Below, piece after piece: positions 1-29,250 of a stretch of DNA of 64,000 bases. The notes beneath the pieces were generated by a model that worked only from the letters and a program-made list of their open reading frames with translations, was not told the origin of the DNA and searched no databases. This DNA is from an uncultured Caldilinea sp. (GTDB lineage Bacteria > Chloroflexota > Anaerolineae > Caldilineales > Caldilineaceae). The stretch lies in assembly GCF_937128415.1 (NCBI RefSeq), contig NZ_CAKZMJ010000068.1, positions 1 through 64,000 on the forward strand, written 5' to 3'. The translations under genes were made by a program, and so were the position numbers. Position 1 is the first letter of the stretch; the number at the start of each line of letters is the position of its first letter.

Positions 1-555
<555 letters not shown>

Positions 556-577
556 CGCAGAGAAAGAACGGTGTGCG

Positions 578-1714
<1,137 letters not shown>

Positions 1715-1803
1715 ATCCTTGCGCGCCAGCAGGTCACACGCCATCCCGGAGCACCTGCAGAAACGAAGTCATATTGGCCTGACAAGCCGCCCCAACGGCC
1801 GGC

Positions 1804-1838
1804 GATTTTGCATTCTATTTATCTTTTTCCGCAAAATC
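1804..1838. repeat. Short inverted repeat upstream of baeRF3 gene
   Basis: GATTTTGC (1804-1811) and GCAAAATC (1831-1838) form an 8-base perfect inverted repeat with a 19-base AT-rich loop in the 165-base gap before the next gene. It could be an operator or the end of the preceding transcript. There is no T-run, so a terminator is not well supported. Confidence 0.3.
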
Positions 1839-1879
1839 CTCCGTAAAGAACAAAATCAAATTCAGCATAGGAGCCTTCC

Positions 1880-4681
<2,802 letters not shown>

Positions 4682-4698
<17 letters not shown>

Positions 4699-4799
4699 AC
4701 CCGTGCCAATCCGCGTCCCCTAATTAATTCGACCCAATCCTCTGGAGCTTCAGACATCTCCGTGCAAATCCGTCATATCCGTACAAATCCGCGTCCTCT
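4682..4799. repeat. Pair of about 40-base direct repeats between hydrolase and BNR genes
   Basis: Two copies (4682-4721 and 4760-4799) match at about 35 of 40 positions, sharing ATCCGTCATA and AATCCGCGTCC. Copy 2 ends on the stop codon of the BNR gene; copy 1 supplies the ATG and first residues (MTDFHGFG) of the hydrolase frame. The internal rhythm of ATCCGT/CCGTGC words suggests a dispersed intergenic repeat and not a regulatory site. Confidence 0.75.
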
Positions 4800-6823
4800 C
4801 ATTCCCGCAAAAGGCCGGCGCGCCAGACGCCGTGCGTCGTCGCAGCGTAAAGCCAACGACCGTCGGCGGAGAGGAGCAAGGCGTTGACCGACTCGTCCTG
4901 CGCAGCCTCATCGAAAGGCGCCCGCTCCCAGGTGCGACCGTCATCCAGGCTGCGCCACAGGCCCTGGTATTTCGTCCCGGCGTAGAGCAGGTGCGGCTGG
5001 CGTGCGCTCCAGGCCAGCGCCGTCACCGTGACGTCTTGCAGCCCAATGCGCTCCCAGGTTTCGCCCCGATCTTCGCTGCGATAAAGGCCGTCGGTGGCGC
5101 CGACGTACACGCGCTGTGGCTGCGCCGGATCGACGACAACGGTGAAAAGGCTGCGCCCCGCCAGCGCAGGGACGCTGCGCCAGCGTTCAGCGCGGTCGTC
5201 GCTGATGTACAGCCCTCGCGCTGCGCCTGCATAGAGCCGCCGAGGATTGCCCGGCTCCATCGCCAGCGCCAGCACCTCGGCGCTGATCGGCATGCCTTCC
5301 CAACGCGCGTCCCAGGTCGGAGCGTCGCCGAGCGCCTCCTCCGTGCTGTAGACACGCTCAAAGGCGATATGCACATCAAGACGGTTCGGAGCGTCCGGGT
5401 CGAAAAGCAGCCCGTTGACGCCGTTCTGCGGCCAGCCGACGAGCCGCCAGCTTGCGCCGGCGTCGAGCGAACGATAGAGGCCGGCGTCGGTTCCCGCAAA
5501 AAGGATGGAAGGATTCGCCGGCGACGCCGCCAGCGCCCGCACCTGGCGCAGAGGCAGCCCTTCGCCGACGCGCCGCCAGCGGCGCGTTGTTTCTTCCCAG
5601 CGATAGACTCCATCTTCGGCGCCCAAAAAGAACGCGCCGCCCGCTTCAAGCAGGGTCAATCCGCGACGTTCGCCGACGTTTTCCACCGGCCGCCATGTAC
5701 GCCCGGCGTCACGGCTGGAATACAGGCCGTGCTGCGTTCCGGCGAGGATGCGATCGGCGTTCAGAGGATCGATCGCCAGCGCATAAAAGAGGCCGTCGCG
5801 GTCGAGCGCCGACCAGAGGCGCCAGCTTGCGCCGGCGTCGTCGCTGCGTAAAATCTCGCCGCCGCCCATGCCGAGATACAGGCTCCCGTCCGGCGCGGTT
5901 GCGAGGGCGTCCGGTCGGCCCTCCAGCGGCGGATCGACCCTTCGCCAGGTTGCGCCGACGTCCACGGAGCGAAACAACCCTTTGCGCGTGCGCGCCAACA
6001 GCAGCGCGCCATCGGGAGACGCCCAGAGGCCGGCGACATGCGTTTCGCCAATTTCTTCGACGAGGCGCCAGGAGAAATCGTCGTCGGCGATGACGCCGTC
6101 GCTCACATAGAGGCCAAAGCCGTCGGTTCCGGCGAAGAGACGCCCATCCACGGCGGCGAGGGTGAGCGCGGCGCTATCGGCCGGCGTAGGCAATGATGTA
6201 AGGGGCTGCCAGCTTTCGCCGTCGAGACTGCGCCGGATCGTCGGCGCTTCACCCCAGCGAGAGACGCCCGCTGCGTAGCGAATTCCTTCAGGCGACTGGG
6301 TCACCGTAAAGGCGGCGTGGTCGGCGGGCCAGCCGATCGCCGCCCGCCGGCGCCACCCTTCGCTGTGCAGCTCCACCCGCCAGACGCCATGCGCGCCGGC
6401 CACCCAGAGAACGCCGGATAGAATCTGGTCAAAATGAACCGCATGCGCCGCTTCGGCAAGGCTATGGTCTTTGCGCCACTCTTCACCCCCGTCCTCGCTG
6501 AACAGCAGACCGGTCGGCACGTACAGTCCAATCGCTATGCGGCGGGGCTGATGGGGGTCGAAAGCAATCGAGGCGACGGGCGCATGAGGTCGCAGGCCGT
6601 CGTGAACCGGCTCCCACCGAAGCGGCGGTGCAGATTGAGCCGCAGCGGGCGAAAGACGAGCCTCACACGCCGTAGCCAGCATAGGGGAGAGAAGAAAGAG
6701 AAATGAGAAGAGGAGAAGGGCAAGGAGCCTCCGGTTTCGCTCTTCACTTCTCTCACGCCAGGCTCTTGCTGTCCCGCGCCGAGCCCTTGCTGTCCGAAGA
6801 TGTGACGGCATCGGTCTCATCAT
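4799..6823 (-). CDS. Secreted BNR/Ycf48-like beta-propeller protein
   Basis: A 674-residue extracytoplasmic beta-propeller. A basic start (MMRPMPSHLRTARARRGTAR) leads into a hydrophobic signal segment, LLALLLFSFLFLLSPMLA. At least eight BNR/Asp-box-type repeats follow, for example SEDGGEEWRK, RSVDVGATWRRV, RSDDAGASWRLW, SSRDAGRTWRPV, RSEDRGETWERI and RSLDDGRTWERA. Such propellers occur in sialidase-like and Ycf48-like proteins; no catalytic set is recognised, so a binding or assembly role is more likely than hydrolysis. A leaderless-type promoter is seen directly at the start. It sits between the GT39-PA14-NHL gene (400 bases upstream) and the hydrolase, which suggests work on the cell surface with them. 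Confidence 0.8.
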   Translation of the reverse strand: MMRPMPSHLRTARARRGTARAWRERSEERNRRLLALLLFSFLFLLSPMLATACEARLSPAAAQSAPPLRWEPVHDGLRPHAPVASIAFDPHQPRRIAIGLYVPTGLLFSEDGGEEWRKDHSLAEAAHAVHFDQILSGVLWVAGAHGVWRVELHSEGWRRRAAIGWPADHAAFTVTQSPEGIRYAAGVSRWGEAPTIRRSLDGESWQPLTSLPTPADSAALTLAAVDGRLFAGTDGFGLYVSDGVIADDDFSWRLVEEIGETHVAGLWASPDGALLLARTRKGLFRSVDVGATWRRVDPPLEGRPDALATAPDGSLYLGMGGGEILRSDDAGASWRLWSALDRDGLFYALAIDPLNADRILAGTQHGLYSSRDAGRTWRPVENVGERRGLTLLEAGGAFFLGAEDGVYRWEETTRRWRRVGEGLPLRQVRALAASPANPSILFAGTDAGLYRSLDAGASWRLVGWPQNGVNGLLFDPDAPNRLDVHIAFERVYSTEEALGDAPTWDARWEGMPISAEVLALAMEPGNPRRLYAGAARGLYISDDRAERWRSVPALAGRSLFTVVVDPAQPQRVYVGATDGLYRSEDRGETWERIGLQDVTVTALAWSARQPHLLYAGTKYQGLWRSLDDGRTWERAPFDEAAQDESVNALLLSADGRWLYAATTHGVWRAGLLRE

Positions 6824-6836
6824 GTTCGATATAATA
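6824..6836 (-). promoter_or_regulatory. Leaderless-type -10 element at the BNR gene start
   Basis: On the minus strand TATTAT (complement of 6831-6836) ends 7 bases before the ATG at 6823. A TSS at the usual distance would fall on the start codon itself. No Shine-Dalgarno sequence precedes the ATG. The same geometry is seen at 28180-28192. Confidence 0.5.
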
Positions 6837-6928
6837 ACAGCGCCATTAAAATCGACGATGTAGGCATGAATCTGTAATCTAACTACTTGATAGAAGTTAC
6901 ACAGCAGCAGGCCCTCACCCCCCCCTGG

Positions 6929-6956
6929 CCCCCTCTCCCAGCATTGGGAGAGGGGG
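6929..6956. repeat. Type A hairpin, copy 1
   Basis: CCCCCTCTCCCA (6929-6940), loop GCAT, TGGGAGAGGGGG (6945-6956): a 12-base perfect stem. It is preceded by GGCCCTCACCC and followed by AGAAAGGAG. Confidence 0.9.
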
Positions 6957-6973
6957 AGAAAGGAGCATCGTAG

Positions 6974-6992
6974 GTGCGGCTCCCAGCCGCAC
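6974..6992. repeat. Type B hairpin, copy 1
   Basis: GTGCGGCT (6974-6981), loop CCC, AGCCGCAC (6985-6992), a perfect 8-base stem after the word CGTAG. Confidence 0.85.
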
Positions 6993-7052
6993 GTCCTCGA
7001 TAGACCGCAAGGTCATAGAGAATGCAGAAAGCGCAGCAGGCCCTCATCCCTA

Positions 7053-7080
7053 CCCCCTCTCCCAATGCCGGGAGAGGGGG
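7053..7080. repeat. Type A hairpin, copy 2
   Basis: CCCCCTCTCCC (7053-7063), loop AATGCC, GGGAGAGGGGG (7070-7080), preceded by GGCCCTCATCCCTA. Confidence 0.9.
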
Positions 7081-7119
7081 TAGAGACGCCGCAAACCTCG
7101 CAAATGGGATTCACCGTAG

Positions 7120-7138
7120 GGGCGGCTCGCAGCCGCCC
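7120..7138. repeat. Type B hairpin, copy 2
   Basis: GGGCGGCT (7120-7127), loop CGC, AGCCGCCC (7131-7138), following ACCGTAG. It is the same arrangement as copy 1, with compensating base changes that keep the stem paired. Confidence 0.85.
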
Positions 7139-7176
7139 ACCCCCAACAGACCTCAGCCGCTAGGCCCTCACCCCTA

Positions 7177-7204
7177 CCCCCTCTCCCAATGCCGGGAGAG
7201 GGGG
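7177..7204. repeat. Type A hairpin, copy 3
   Basis: CCCCCTCTCCC (7177-7187), loop AATGCC, GGGAGAGGGGG (7194-7204), preceded by AGGCCCTCACCCCTA. It lies 19 bases from the stop codon of the GT39-PA14-NHL gene and could act as its 3' stem. Confidence 0.9.
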
Positions 7205-7222
7205 AGAAGGGGAGCCGCCCTC

Positions 7223-10924
<3,702 letters not shown>

Positions 10925-10938
10925 AGTAGAGCGTTAGC

Positions 10939-14373
<3,435 letters not shown>

Positions 14374-14405
14374 GGTTCCTATCCCTTAAATTTCTCTCGA
14401 TTCCA

Positions 14406-16415
14406 TCATCGCGGCGCCCACAGCGTGACCGTCTCCGTCGGCGGCGGCTGATCGACCTTGCGATAGAGCAGCCAGCGCAGTCGTGGGCGCTGCACCTGTC
14501 GCCACTCGGCGCTTGCGTCTGTGATCACGCCCTGTTGAGGGGCGGGCAACATGGAAAGCCGCCAGGTGTACTCGACGTCATAGCGGCTGCCGATGTAGGG
14601 GTCGGGCAGCGGCAGCGAGTCGTTGCGCGAGGTCGGCGCAATCACCAGCGGCATTCGTTGCGCGCCGGCCACGATGTCGAACACGGTGGCGTCTAGAGTG
14701 CGGACATGGTGCAGGTTGCGCATGTGGCGCAGGCTCCAGCCCAGCGCAGGATGGGGCCGCAGGTTGTAAATGAGCTGCACCTCAATTTCATGGGGATCGC
14801 CGCGGCGGATGCTGCTCAGGCGTTCCACGTCCTGCACCAGCAAGCGCATCTCTGCATGGGTGTGTACAGGCCAGAAGCCATCTGGCTGCATCAATTCGGC
14901 GGTGTGGTTTAGCTGCCAGCCGCTGCGCACGGTCAAGGCCGCCAGCACAACGATGTAGAAAATCAACGCAACCCGCCCTGTCGAGCGCCAGCCGGCCCAG
15001 AAACCAAAGGTCAGCCACACAGCCGCCATCAACCCCACGAGGACGCCGCTCCTCAGCCAGATTTGCTCGTTGAAGATGAGATCGTTCACCGACGCGGCCA
15101 ACCAAATCGAACCGGCAACGAGCAGAACGATCTGGATGACAAGCAATGCAAACAGCTCCAGTCCCGTGAGGTCGCCCCAGGGGCGGGGAAACGCCCGGTC
15201 AATCAACAGCGCCGCCGCAATCGCCAGCGGAATTCCAACGAGGGGCAGCGTCTCCGGCGGTCTGCCCGGCAGCAACCAGAGCAACAGCCCCCACGCCACC
15301 CAGACGCTCAGAAAGATCGGCAAACGCAATCGTTCATCTGCACCGCGGAGAAGCCAGGAAGCCCTTTGCAATTCCCTTTGCTGCTCTGGGTCCGACCTTT
15401 GCTCCCTGCGCAGGGCGCCCAGGACGGGTTGCGCCCAGATCGACGCCAACCCCAGCACGCCAAACACCGCCAACAGGGGCTGATCGAGAAGCAGCCGCGC
15501 AAACGGCCAGGCAAGGGGGTTCGTCCGCTCCAGGCCGGCGATGGCCAAGATCCACGCCGTCAGGCTGGCGCTCAAGGCGGAGAGCGCCTCAAAGCGCAGC
15601 GTCAGCCCGGTGGCCGCCAGCGCCAGCGGGACGCCGAACCAAAGCCAGGTCGAACGATGGAACAGCCAGCCCGAGGGGGTCTCCTCCCCTGCACCGGAGC
15701 GATCAACGCCGTAGATCAGAATGAAAAAGGCCAGGACCGGCAGCATTCCCCACATCAACGGGCCGCTGGTCAAAAAAAGCGCCGCCGCCACCGCCGCCGT
15801 CCGCTCCCAGCGCAGCGCCTGCCGTGCGTCGGGTGCATGGCTTCGCCGCCACAGCGCAGTCAACGTCAACAGGCCAAGGAAGATCGTCAATGCGGCCGCA
15901 TCCGAACGGCGACTGAACGCCATCAGCCAGGGATCGATGGCAAAGAGCGCCGCGACCACCAACGCCGCCATCCGTCCGATCCAGGGCCGCCAGAACCACG
16001 GCAACAGCACGGTGGCGACGCCGAACAGCGCCGGAATAGCGCGCGCCAATGCGTCGCCGTCGCCGATCAGCCAGAAAAGCAACGACTGCAATCCATACAA
16101 CAGCGCGCTCTCCGGCGCGGGCGCGCCAACGACGAACTGTTGATTGGCGGCCAACCATGCGCTCCAGGCGGCCGCGCTTTCCTGGGGCGAAAGCGGCTCC
16201 CGCCCCAGCCCGATCAAGCGCAACAACACCGCCGCTGCAAGAATGACTGCATAGAGCAGATGCTCCACGGTCGCCGTCTGAGCGACCGCAGGAGCCGCCT
16301 TTTCCTCCGAGGGCGGCGCGCTCTTGGGGACGCCTGCGCCGTCCGGGCGATGCACTTCTTCGCTTGTGGGATGGACAATGCTCACTTCTACAGAATGCTC
16401 AGTTGTTTCACGCAT
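14406..16415 (-). CDS. GT39-like membrane protein with the catalytic Asp replaced by Gln
   Basis: A 669-residue polytopic protein related to its Agl23-like neighbour. A hydrophilic N-terminal tail (1-50) precedes the first helix. The first outer loop reads LGREPLSPQESAAAWSAWLA: where the three paralogues in the window with this loop have D-E (HDES, YDEA, YDET), this one has Q78-E79. The Asp is thought essential in GT-C enzymes, so this protein may be inactive, a scaffold, or a chain partner of the neighbours. A C-terminal soluble part (about 500-669) includes HTHAEMRLLVQDVERLS, as in Agl23-type proteins. The gene lies 52 bases after the DUF2298 gene and 32 before the Agl23-like gene. Confidence 0.75.
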   Translation of the reverse strand: MRETTEHSVEVSIVHPTSEEVHRPDGAGVPKSAPPSEEKAAPAVAQTATVEHLLYAVILAAAVLLRLIGLGREPLSPQESAAAWSAWLAANQQFVVGAPAPESALLYGLQSLLFWLIGDGDALARAIPALFGVATVLLPWFWRPWIGRMAALVVAALFAIDPWLMAFSRRSDAAALTIFLGLLTLTALWRRSHAPDARQALRWERTAAVAAALFLTSGPLMWGMLPVLAFFILIYGVDRSGAGEETPSGWLFHRSTWLWFGVPLALAATGLTLRFEALSALSASLTAWILAIAGLERTNPLAWPFARLLLDQPLLAVFGVLGLASIWAQPVLGALRREQRSDPEQQRELQRASWLLRGADERLRLPIFLSVWVAWGLLLWLLPGRPPETLPLVGIPLAIAAALLIDRAFPRPWGDLTGLELFALLVIQIVLLVAGSIWLAASVNDLIFNEQIWLRSGVLVGLMAAVWLTFGFWAGWRSTGRVALIFYIVVLAALTVRSGWQLNHTAELMQPDGFWPVHTHAEMRLLVQDVERLSSIRRGDPHEIEVQLIYNLRPHPALGWSLRHMRNLHHVRTLDATVFDIVAGAQRMPLVIAPTSRNDSLPLPDPYIGSRYDVEYTWRLSMLPAPQQGVITDASAEWRQVQRPRLRWLLYRKVDQPPPTETVTLWAPR

Positions 16416-16467
16416 CGAAAACTCTGCTTATGGAAGCTGCCGTTCAATCCGCTCCCATCCGAACCCG

Positions 16468-18993
<2,526 letters not shown>

Positions 18994-19014
18994 GCCCTTC
19001 TACGCTCCCGCTCT

Positions 19015-19069
19015 CCCGCTCTCACCCTCTCCCGCTCTCACCCTCTCCCGCTCTCACCCTCTCCCGCTC

Positions 19070-19094
<25 letters not shown>
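19015..19094. repeat. Five copies of a 16-base pyrimidine repeat at the stop codon of the GT39-DUF2298 gene
   Basis: CCCGCTCTCACCCTCT recurs at 19015, 19031, 19047, 19063 and 19079 without change. On the minus strand the tract encodes the last residues of the upstream protein (REGESGRG), and the TCA in one unit is its TGA stop (19070-19072). The remaining copies fill the 76-base gap to the next gene. Confidence 0.95.
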
Positions 19095-24040
<4,946 letters not shown>

Positions 24041-24060
24041 CGATGTCCAGTCGCACGATT

Positions 24061-25557
24061 TTATTGTGGAACGGGCGGATAATTCGGCACCACCCAGGTG
24101 ATCGAGCTGGTCGGCGGGGGTGGCCACAGCAGATAGACGTCCACCCAACGGCGCCAGGGCACATAATTTGCAACGTCGTAGGCCAGGTCGATGCGTCGCG
24201 CGATGATGCCTCCGCCGGTGTCCAGCGCGTCGGCGACGCCGTACCCCGGCACATAGACTTGCGACCGCAGCGGAATGATGCGCGGATCGACCGCTACGAT
24301 GCCCTCGCGCAGAACGTCGCCGGTGCGCGTGCGGTTCCCACCCGCCGATGCGGCGTTGTAGCTCGTCGCCAGCATGCGAATCTTGCGCCAGTAGGTGATC
24401 ACAGTGCCGTCGGGCATGGTCTCCGTGCGCGGCTCGATCTTCTGCCCATAGGCGATGCGTCGATTGGCCGGCGCCTGCGCCACCCAGCGATCCTCCATCA
24501 CCTTGCTCACCATTTCGCCGTTCTCATAGCGAACGCGGTAACGAGTGCGGGTGATGCCTGGAGCGCCCTGCACAAGCACCTCTTGCGTGTCGATGGGCAG
24601 ATTGGGATCGGGCACAAAGACCGTTTCAAAGGGCGCTATCTCCTCCTCGACAATCACATCCTCGCTGACGCGGGTGACGACAATTTTCATGTCGTTGTAG
24701 AGCTTTGTATCCAGCGCCGGCTCGACGCGATCGGCGCCGGTGAGCACAATGCCCATGTCGCTCAGCGCGTCGGCCACCGTCTGGCCTTGCGTACGCGTCT
24801 TGAAGAGCCGGCCATCCACCTGCACGGAGACCGGCGTGCTGCGCTGGATGTAAACGTCCAGATTGGCGGTGACGGCGCTCCCCAGGCTGGGTAGAATGCG
24901 GTCGCCCAGGTAAAGCGTCACGCCGTTCTTGCGCAGCGCCTCGCCGATCGTCTGCGCCGTCGTTTCGATGGTGTAGCGGGCGCCGCCCTCATGCACGACG
25001 ATGGGCACGGCGCGGCGCACGCGTATCTGCAGCGGCTCCACCCGGATTGCATTCCACGCAAAGCCCTGGTCGTATGTGAGCGCCTCTTGTTCTACGGCGA
25101 GCGGCGGCAAGGGCTGGTCGGCGTCCCACGGTTGACCATTGATCAGCACCTCATCGTGCGTTTCAAGCGTAACGCCGGCGTCGGCGAGCGCCTGACGAGG
25201 AGTCCGCCCCCAACTGTGGGCGACAAAGTCTCGGCCATCCGCCAGAATGCGCAATGGCCGCGCCCGCTCGACCGAAATCACCATATCCCGTTCCACCGCG
25301 CTGGAGGGAGCGGGCGCAATGCGGTCGTGTGGATTCGGGTGCAAGCCCAGGTCGAGCAGGAGTGCATCTACCGTGACGCGATGGGTGTAAATCGTCTCCT
25401 CGAAGCCATCGACGCTGACATAAACCGGCTTCACCGTCAGCCAATAAAGCGTAGTCAACCCAACGCCAACGATCAAAACGCCGACGAGCACGCGCAGTCG
25501 AACATTGCTTCTCGCTGCTTGCATTGCATCAAAACGCTTCATCGTTACAGACGCCAT
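24061..25557 (-). CDS. DUF348-G5-3D domain protein (YabE/resuscitation-factor-like surface protein)
   Basis: About 498 residues anchored by one N-terminal helix (VRLRVLVGVLIVGVGLTTLY). Three DUF348 repeats follow (YVSVDGFEETIYTHRVTVDA; LRILADGRDFVAHSWG; VSVQVDGRLFKTRTQGQ), then a G5 domain (about 290-360) and a C-terminal 3D domain with ATSYNAASAG, TRTGDVLREGIVAVDPRIIP, VYVPGYG and DTGGGI plus IDL. The three Asp that name the 3D fold are present. Such proteins are linked to cell-wall cleavage in Gram-positives (YabE, Rpf); here it may act on peptidoglycan or surface polymer. ATG 25557 (MASVTMKRF) is preferred over the longer frame to 25650, which runs into the divergent gene. Confidence 0.85.
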   Translation of the reverse strand: MASVTMKRFDAMQAARSNVRLRVLVGVLIVGVGLTTLYWLTVKPVYVSVDGFEETIYTHRVTVDALLLDLGLHPNPHDRIAPAPSSAVERDMVISVERARPLRILADGRDFVAHSWGRTPRQALADAGVTLETHDEVLINGQPWDADQPLPPLAVEQEALTYDQGFAWNAIRVEPLQIRVRRAVPIVVHEGGARYTIETTAQTIGEALRKNGVTLYLGDRILPSLGSAVTANLDVYIQRSTPVSVQVDGRLFKTRTQGQTVADALSDMGIVLTGADRVEPALDTKLYNDMKIVVTRVSEDVIVEEEIAPFETVFVPDPNLPIDTQEVLVQGAPGITRTRYRVRYENGEMVSKVMEDRWVAQAPANRRIAYGQKIEPRTETMPDGTVITYWRKIRMLATSYNAASAGGNRTRTGDVLREGIVAVDPRIIPLRSQVYVPGYGVADALDTGGGIIARRIDLAYDVANYVPWRRWVDVYLLWPPPPTSSITWVVPNYPPVPQ

Positions 25558-25628
25558 TGCGCCATTGTAATCAATTCGGTTTGTGAACGCCAAACGATCT
25601 ACAAGTGAAGATGTGTCAGAGATTGATG

Positions 25629-25634
25629 TATACT
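25629..25634 (+). promoter_or_regulatory. -10-like TATACT at the start of the GT39 gene
   Basis: TATACT lies inside GTATACTGAA (25628-25637), which overlaps the first ATG (25637). A TSS 7-9 bases downstream would fall at 25641-25643, next to an in-frame GTG (25643). A leaderless message from GTG 25643, or a very short leader to ATG 25649, would fit better than ATG 25637. No good -35 is seen. Confidence 0.4.
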
Positions 25635-25636
25635 GA

Positions 25637-28153
<2,517 letters not shown>

Positions 28154-28179
28154 AGTTTGGCGCAGTGCAAGGTCGATCG

Positions 28180-28185
28180 TATACT
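28180..28185 (+). promoter_or_regulatory. -10-like TATACT of a probable leaderless gene
   Basis: TATACT (28180-28185), in GTATACTGAA, ends 6 bases before ATG 28192. Transcription starting 7 bases downstream would begin exactly on that ATG. TTTGGC at 28156-28161 is a weak -35 candidate with 18-base spacing. The same ten-base box occurs at the GT39 gene start 2.5 kb upstream. Confidence 0.5.
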
Positions 28186-28191
28186 GAAGTG

Positions 28192-29250
28192 ATGAGATCG
28201 AAATCGTTGCGCTTGCGTTGCAGAAGGTGGAGCAAAGAAGCGATGGTAGCGGCCCTCGGCCTCGCGCTTGCGCTAATGCTGGTTGCCCCCGCGTCGGCCA
28301 ATCATCCCTGCGACCCGCCCAACGTCATCCCGCCGGAAGTCTGCAACATGGACATCTTCACCGGCGAGCGACCGATGCAGCTGCCGCTGGGATGGAACGC
28401 GTTCGTGATCTACGGCAACCCAGAGTTCATCCAGGATCAACACACTTTTTTCGGCGGCTACAACCTCACCATCGCCAGCACCAGCCCTTTCAAGGCAGGC
28501 ATCTACACACAGGTGAAGGTGACGCCCGGCGCCGGGTACCGGGCCAGCATCTCCTGGGGGGCGCCGAACTACCCCGACCTGTTTGGCCGCCAGCTCGGCA
28601 TCGACCCGACGGGCGGCACAGACCCCAACGCGCCGACCGTGATCTGGGGGCCGATGCACTGGGGCGAAGGACGCATCCTCAACTATCCGCCGCCGGATGT
28701 CAACATCGACGTGCGCGCCCGCGCGCTGGGCGACACGATCACGGTCTTCTTCCTAACCGATCATCCACAGACGGCTTCTTACGATTTGATTTTGGTCGAC
28801 GCCATTGCGCTCTATCCCGACGAAAGCGCGCCCGCCGTCGAGCCGCCGCCGACCGCCACGCCGACGCCGGAGCCGACTCTCGAGCCAACGCCGGAGCCGG
28901 TCGTCGCCGCCGCCCAGATGCAGATCGCTGCAGCGCCCCCACCGACCGAGACCCCAACGGCGACGCCGACTGCAACGCCAACCGAGACGCCGACCGCAAC
29001 GCCATCGGCGACGCCTTCGCCCACGCACACGCCGACGGCGACGCCCACGGCGACGTGGACGGCTCTGCCGCCCGCCACCTCCGCGCCGCTTTTCTCCGCA
29101 GCGCGGGCGCAGGTGCAGGCGGAGAAGCTGGCGCGCTCGCTGGACCCCAATCATCTGCTCTTGTTGGGAGGGTTCGGCTTTGGCGGCGCACTCTTTTTCG
29201 GCGCCTCATGGGGATGGATGCGCCAGCGCAGAAAGCACCCTCACTCCTGA
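28192..29250 (+). CDS. Secreted Thr/Pro-rich surface protein with C-terminal membrane anchor
   Basis: A 352-residue protein. From ATG 28192 the start is a classical signal peptide: basic MRSKSLRLRCRRW, then a hydrophobic core (MVAALGLALALMLVAPASA). A globular part (about 30-205) contains TGERPMQLPLGWNAFVIYG and VDAIALYPDE, resembling a beta-sandwich carbohydrate-binding fold, though no family is certain. Next comes a Thr-Pro-Glu/Ala region (PTPEPTLEPTPEP, TPTATPTETPTATP), a good O-glycosylation or wall-spanning stalk. The end is LLLLGGFGFGGALFFGASWGWM plus RQRRKHPHS, a helix with a basic tail, as in sortase-independent anchors. The earlier ATG 28150 would give 14 extra residues before the signal peptide and is less likely. 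The 3' end overlaps glpX tail to tail by 45 bases. Confidence 0.75.
   Translation: MRSKSLRLRCRRWSKEAMVAALGLALALMLVAPASANHPCDPPNVIPPEVCNMDIFTGERPMQLPLGWNAFVIYGNPEFIQDQHTFFGGYNLTIASTSPFKAGIYTQVKVTPGAGYRASISWGAPNYPDLFGRQLGIDPTGGTDPNAPTVIWGPMHWGEGRILNYPPPDVNIDVRARALGDTITVFFLTDHPQTASYDLILVDAIALYPDESAPAVEPPPTATPTPEPTLEPTPEPVVAAAQMQIAAAPPPTETPTATPTATPTETPTATPSATPSPTHTPTATPTATWTALPPATSAPLFSAARAQVQAEKLARSLDPNHLLLLGGFGFGGALFFGASWGWMRQRRKHPHS
28843..29085. repeat. Thr-Pro codon repeat region
   Basis: Imperfect repeats of ACGCCGACGGCGACGCC-type words encode the PT/AT/ET stalk of the surface protein. It is a coding repeat whose copy number could vary between strains. Confidence 0.8.

Larger units (their letters stand above)
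6824..7222. repeat. 400-base gap filled with dispersed palindromic repeats
   Basis: This gap between the GT39-PA14-NHL gene and the BNR gene holds no credible gene. It carries five palindromes of two kinds: three copies of a CCCCCTCTCCC/GGGAGAGGGGG hairpin, each after GGCCCTCA-CCC, and two copies of a GCGGCT/AGCCGC hairpin preceded by GTAGG. The copies alternate (A-B-A-B-A), as if they spread together. Only the right end carries promoter signals (for the BNR gene). Confidence 0.8.

Noticed and set aside
4799..6823. Sialidase
   Set aside because: Asp-box-type repeats alone do not make a sialidase; no Arg triad or catalytic Tyr/Glu pattern could be assigned.
6824..7222. CRISPR array from repeated hairpins
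   Set aside because: Two alternating palindrome families with long conserved flanks and no unique spacers of even length; this is a REP-type cluster.
24041..24148. 36-residue extension of the GT39-DUF2298 protein
   Set aside because: It lies on the last codons of the 3D-domain gene in another frame; ATG 24040 gives a normal start.
28843..29085. CRISPR-like or satellite array
   Set aside because: The period is short, the units are imperfect and have no spacers; it encodes the Thr-Pro stalk in frame.
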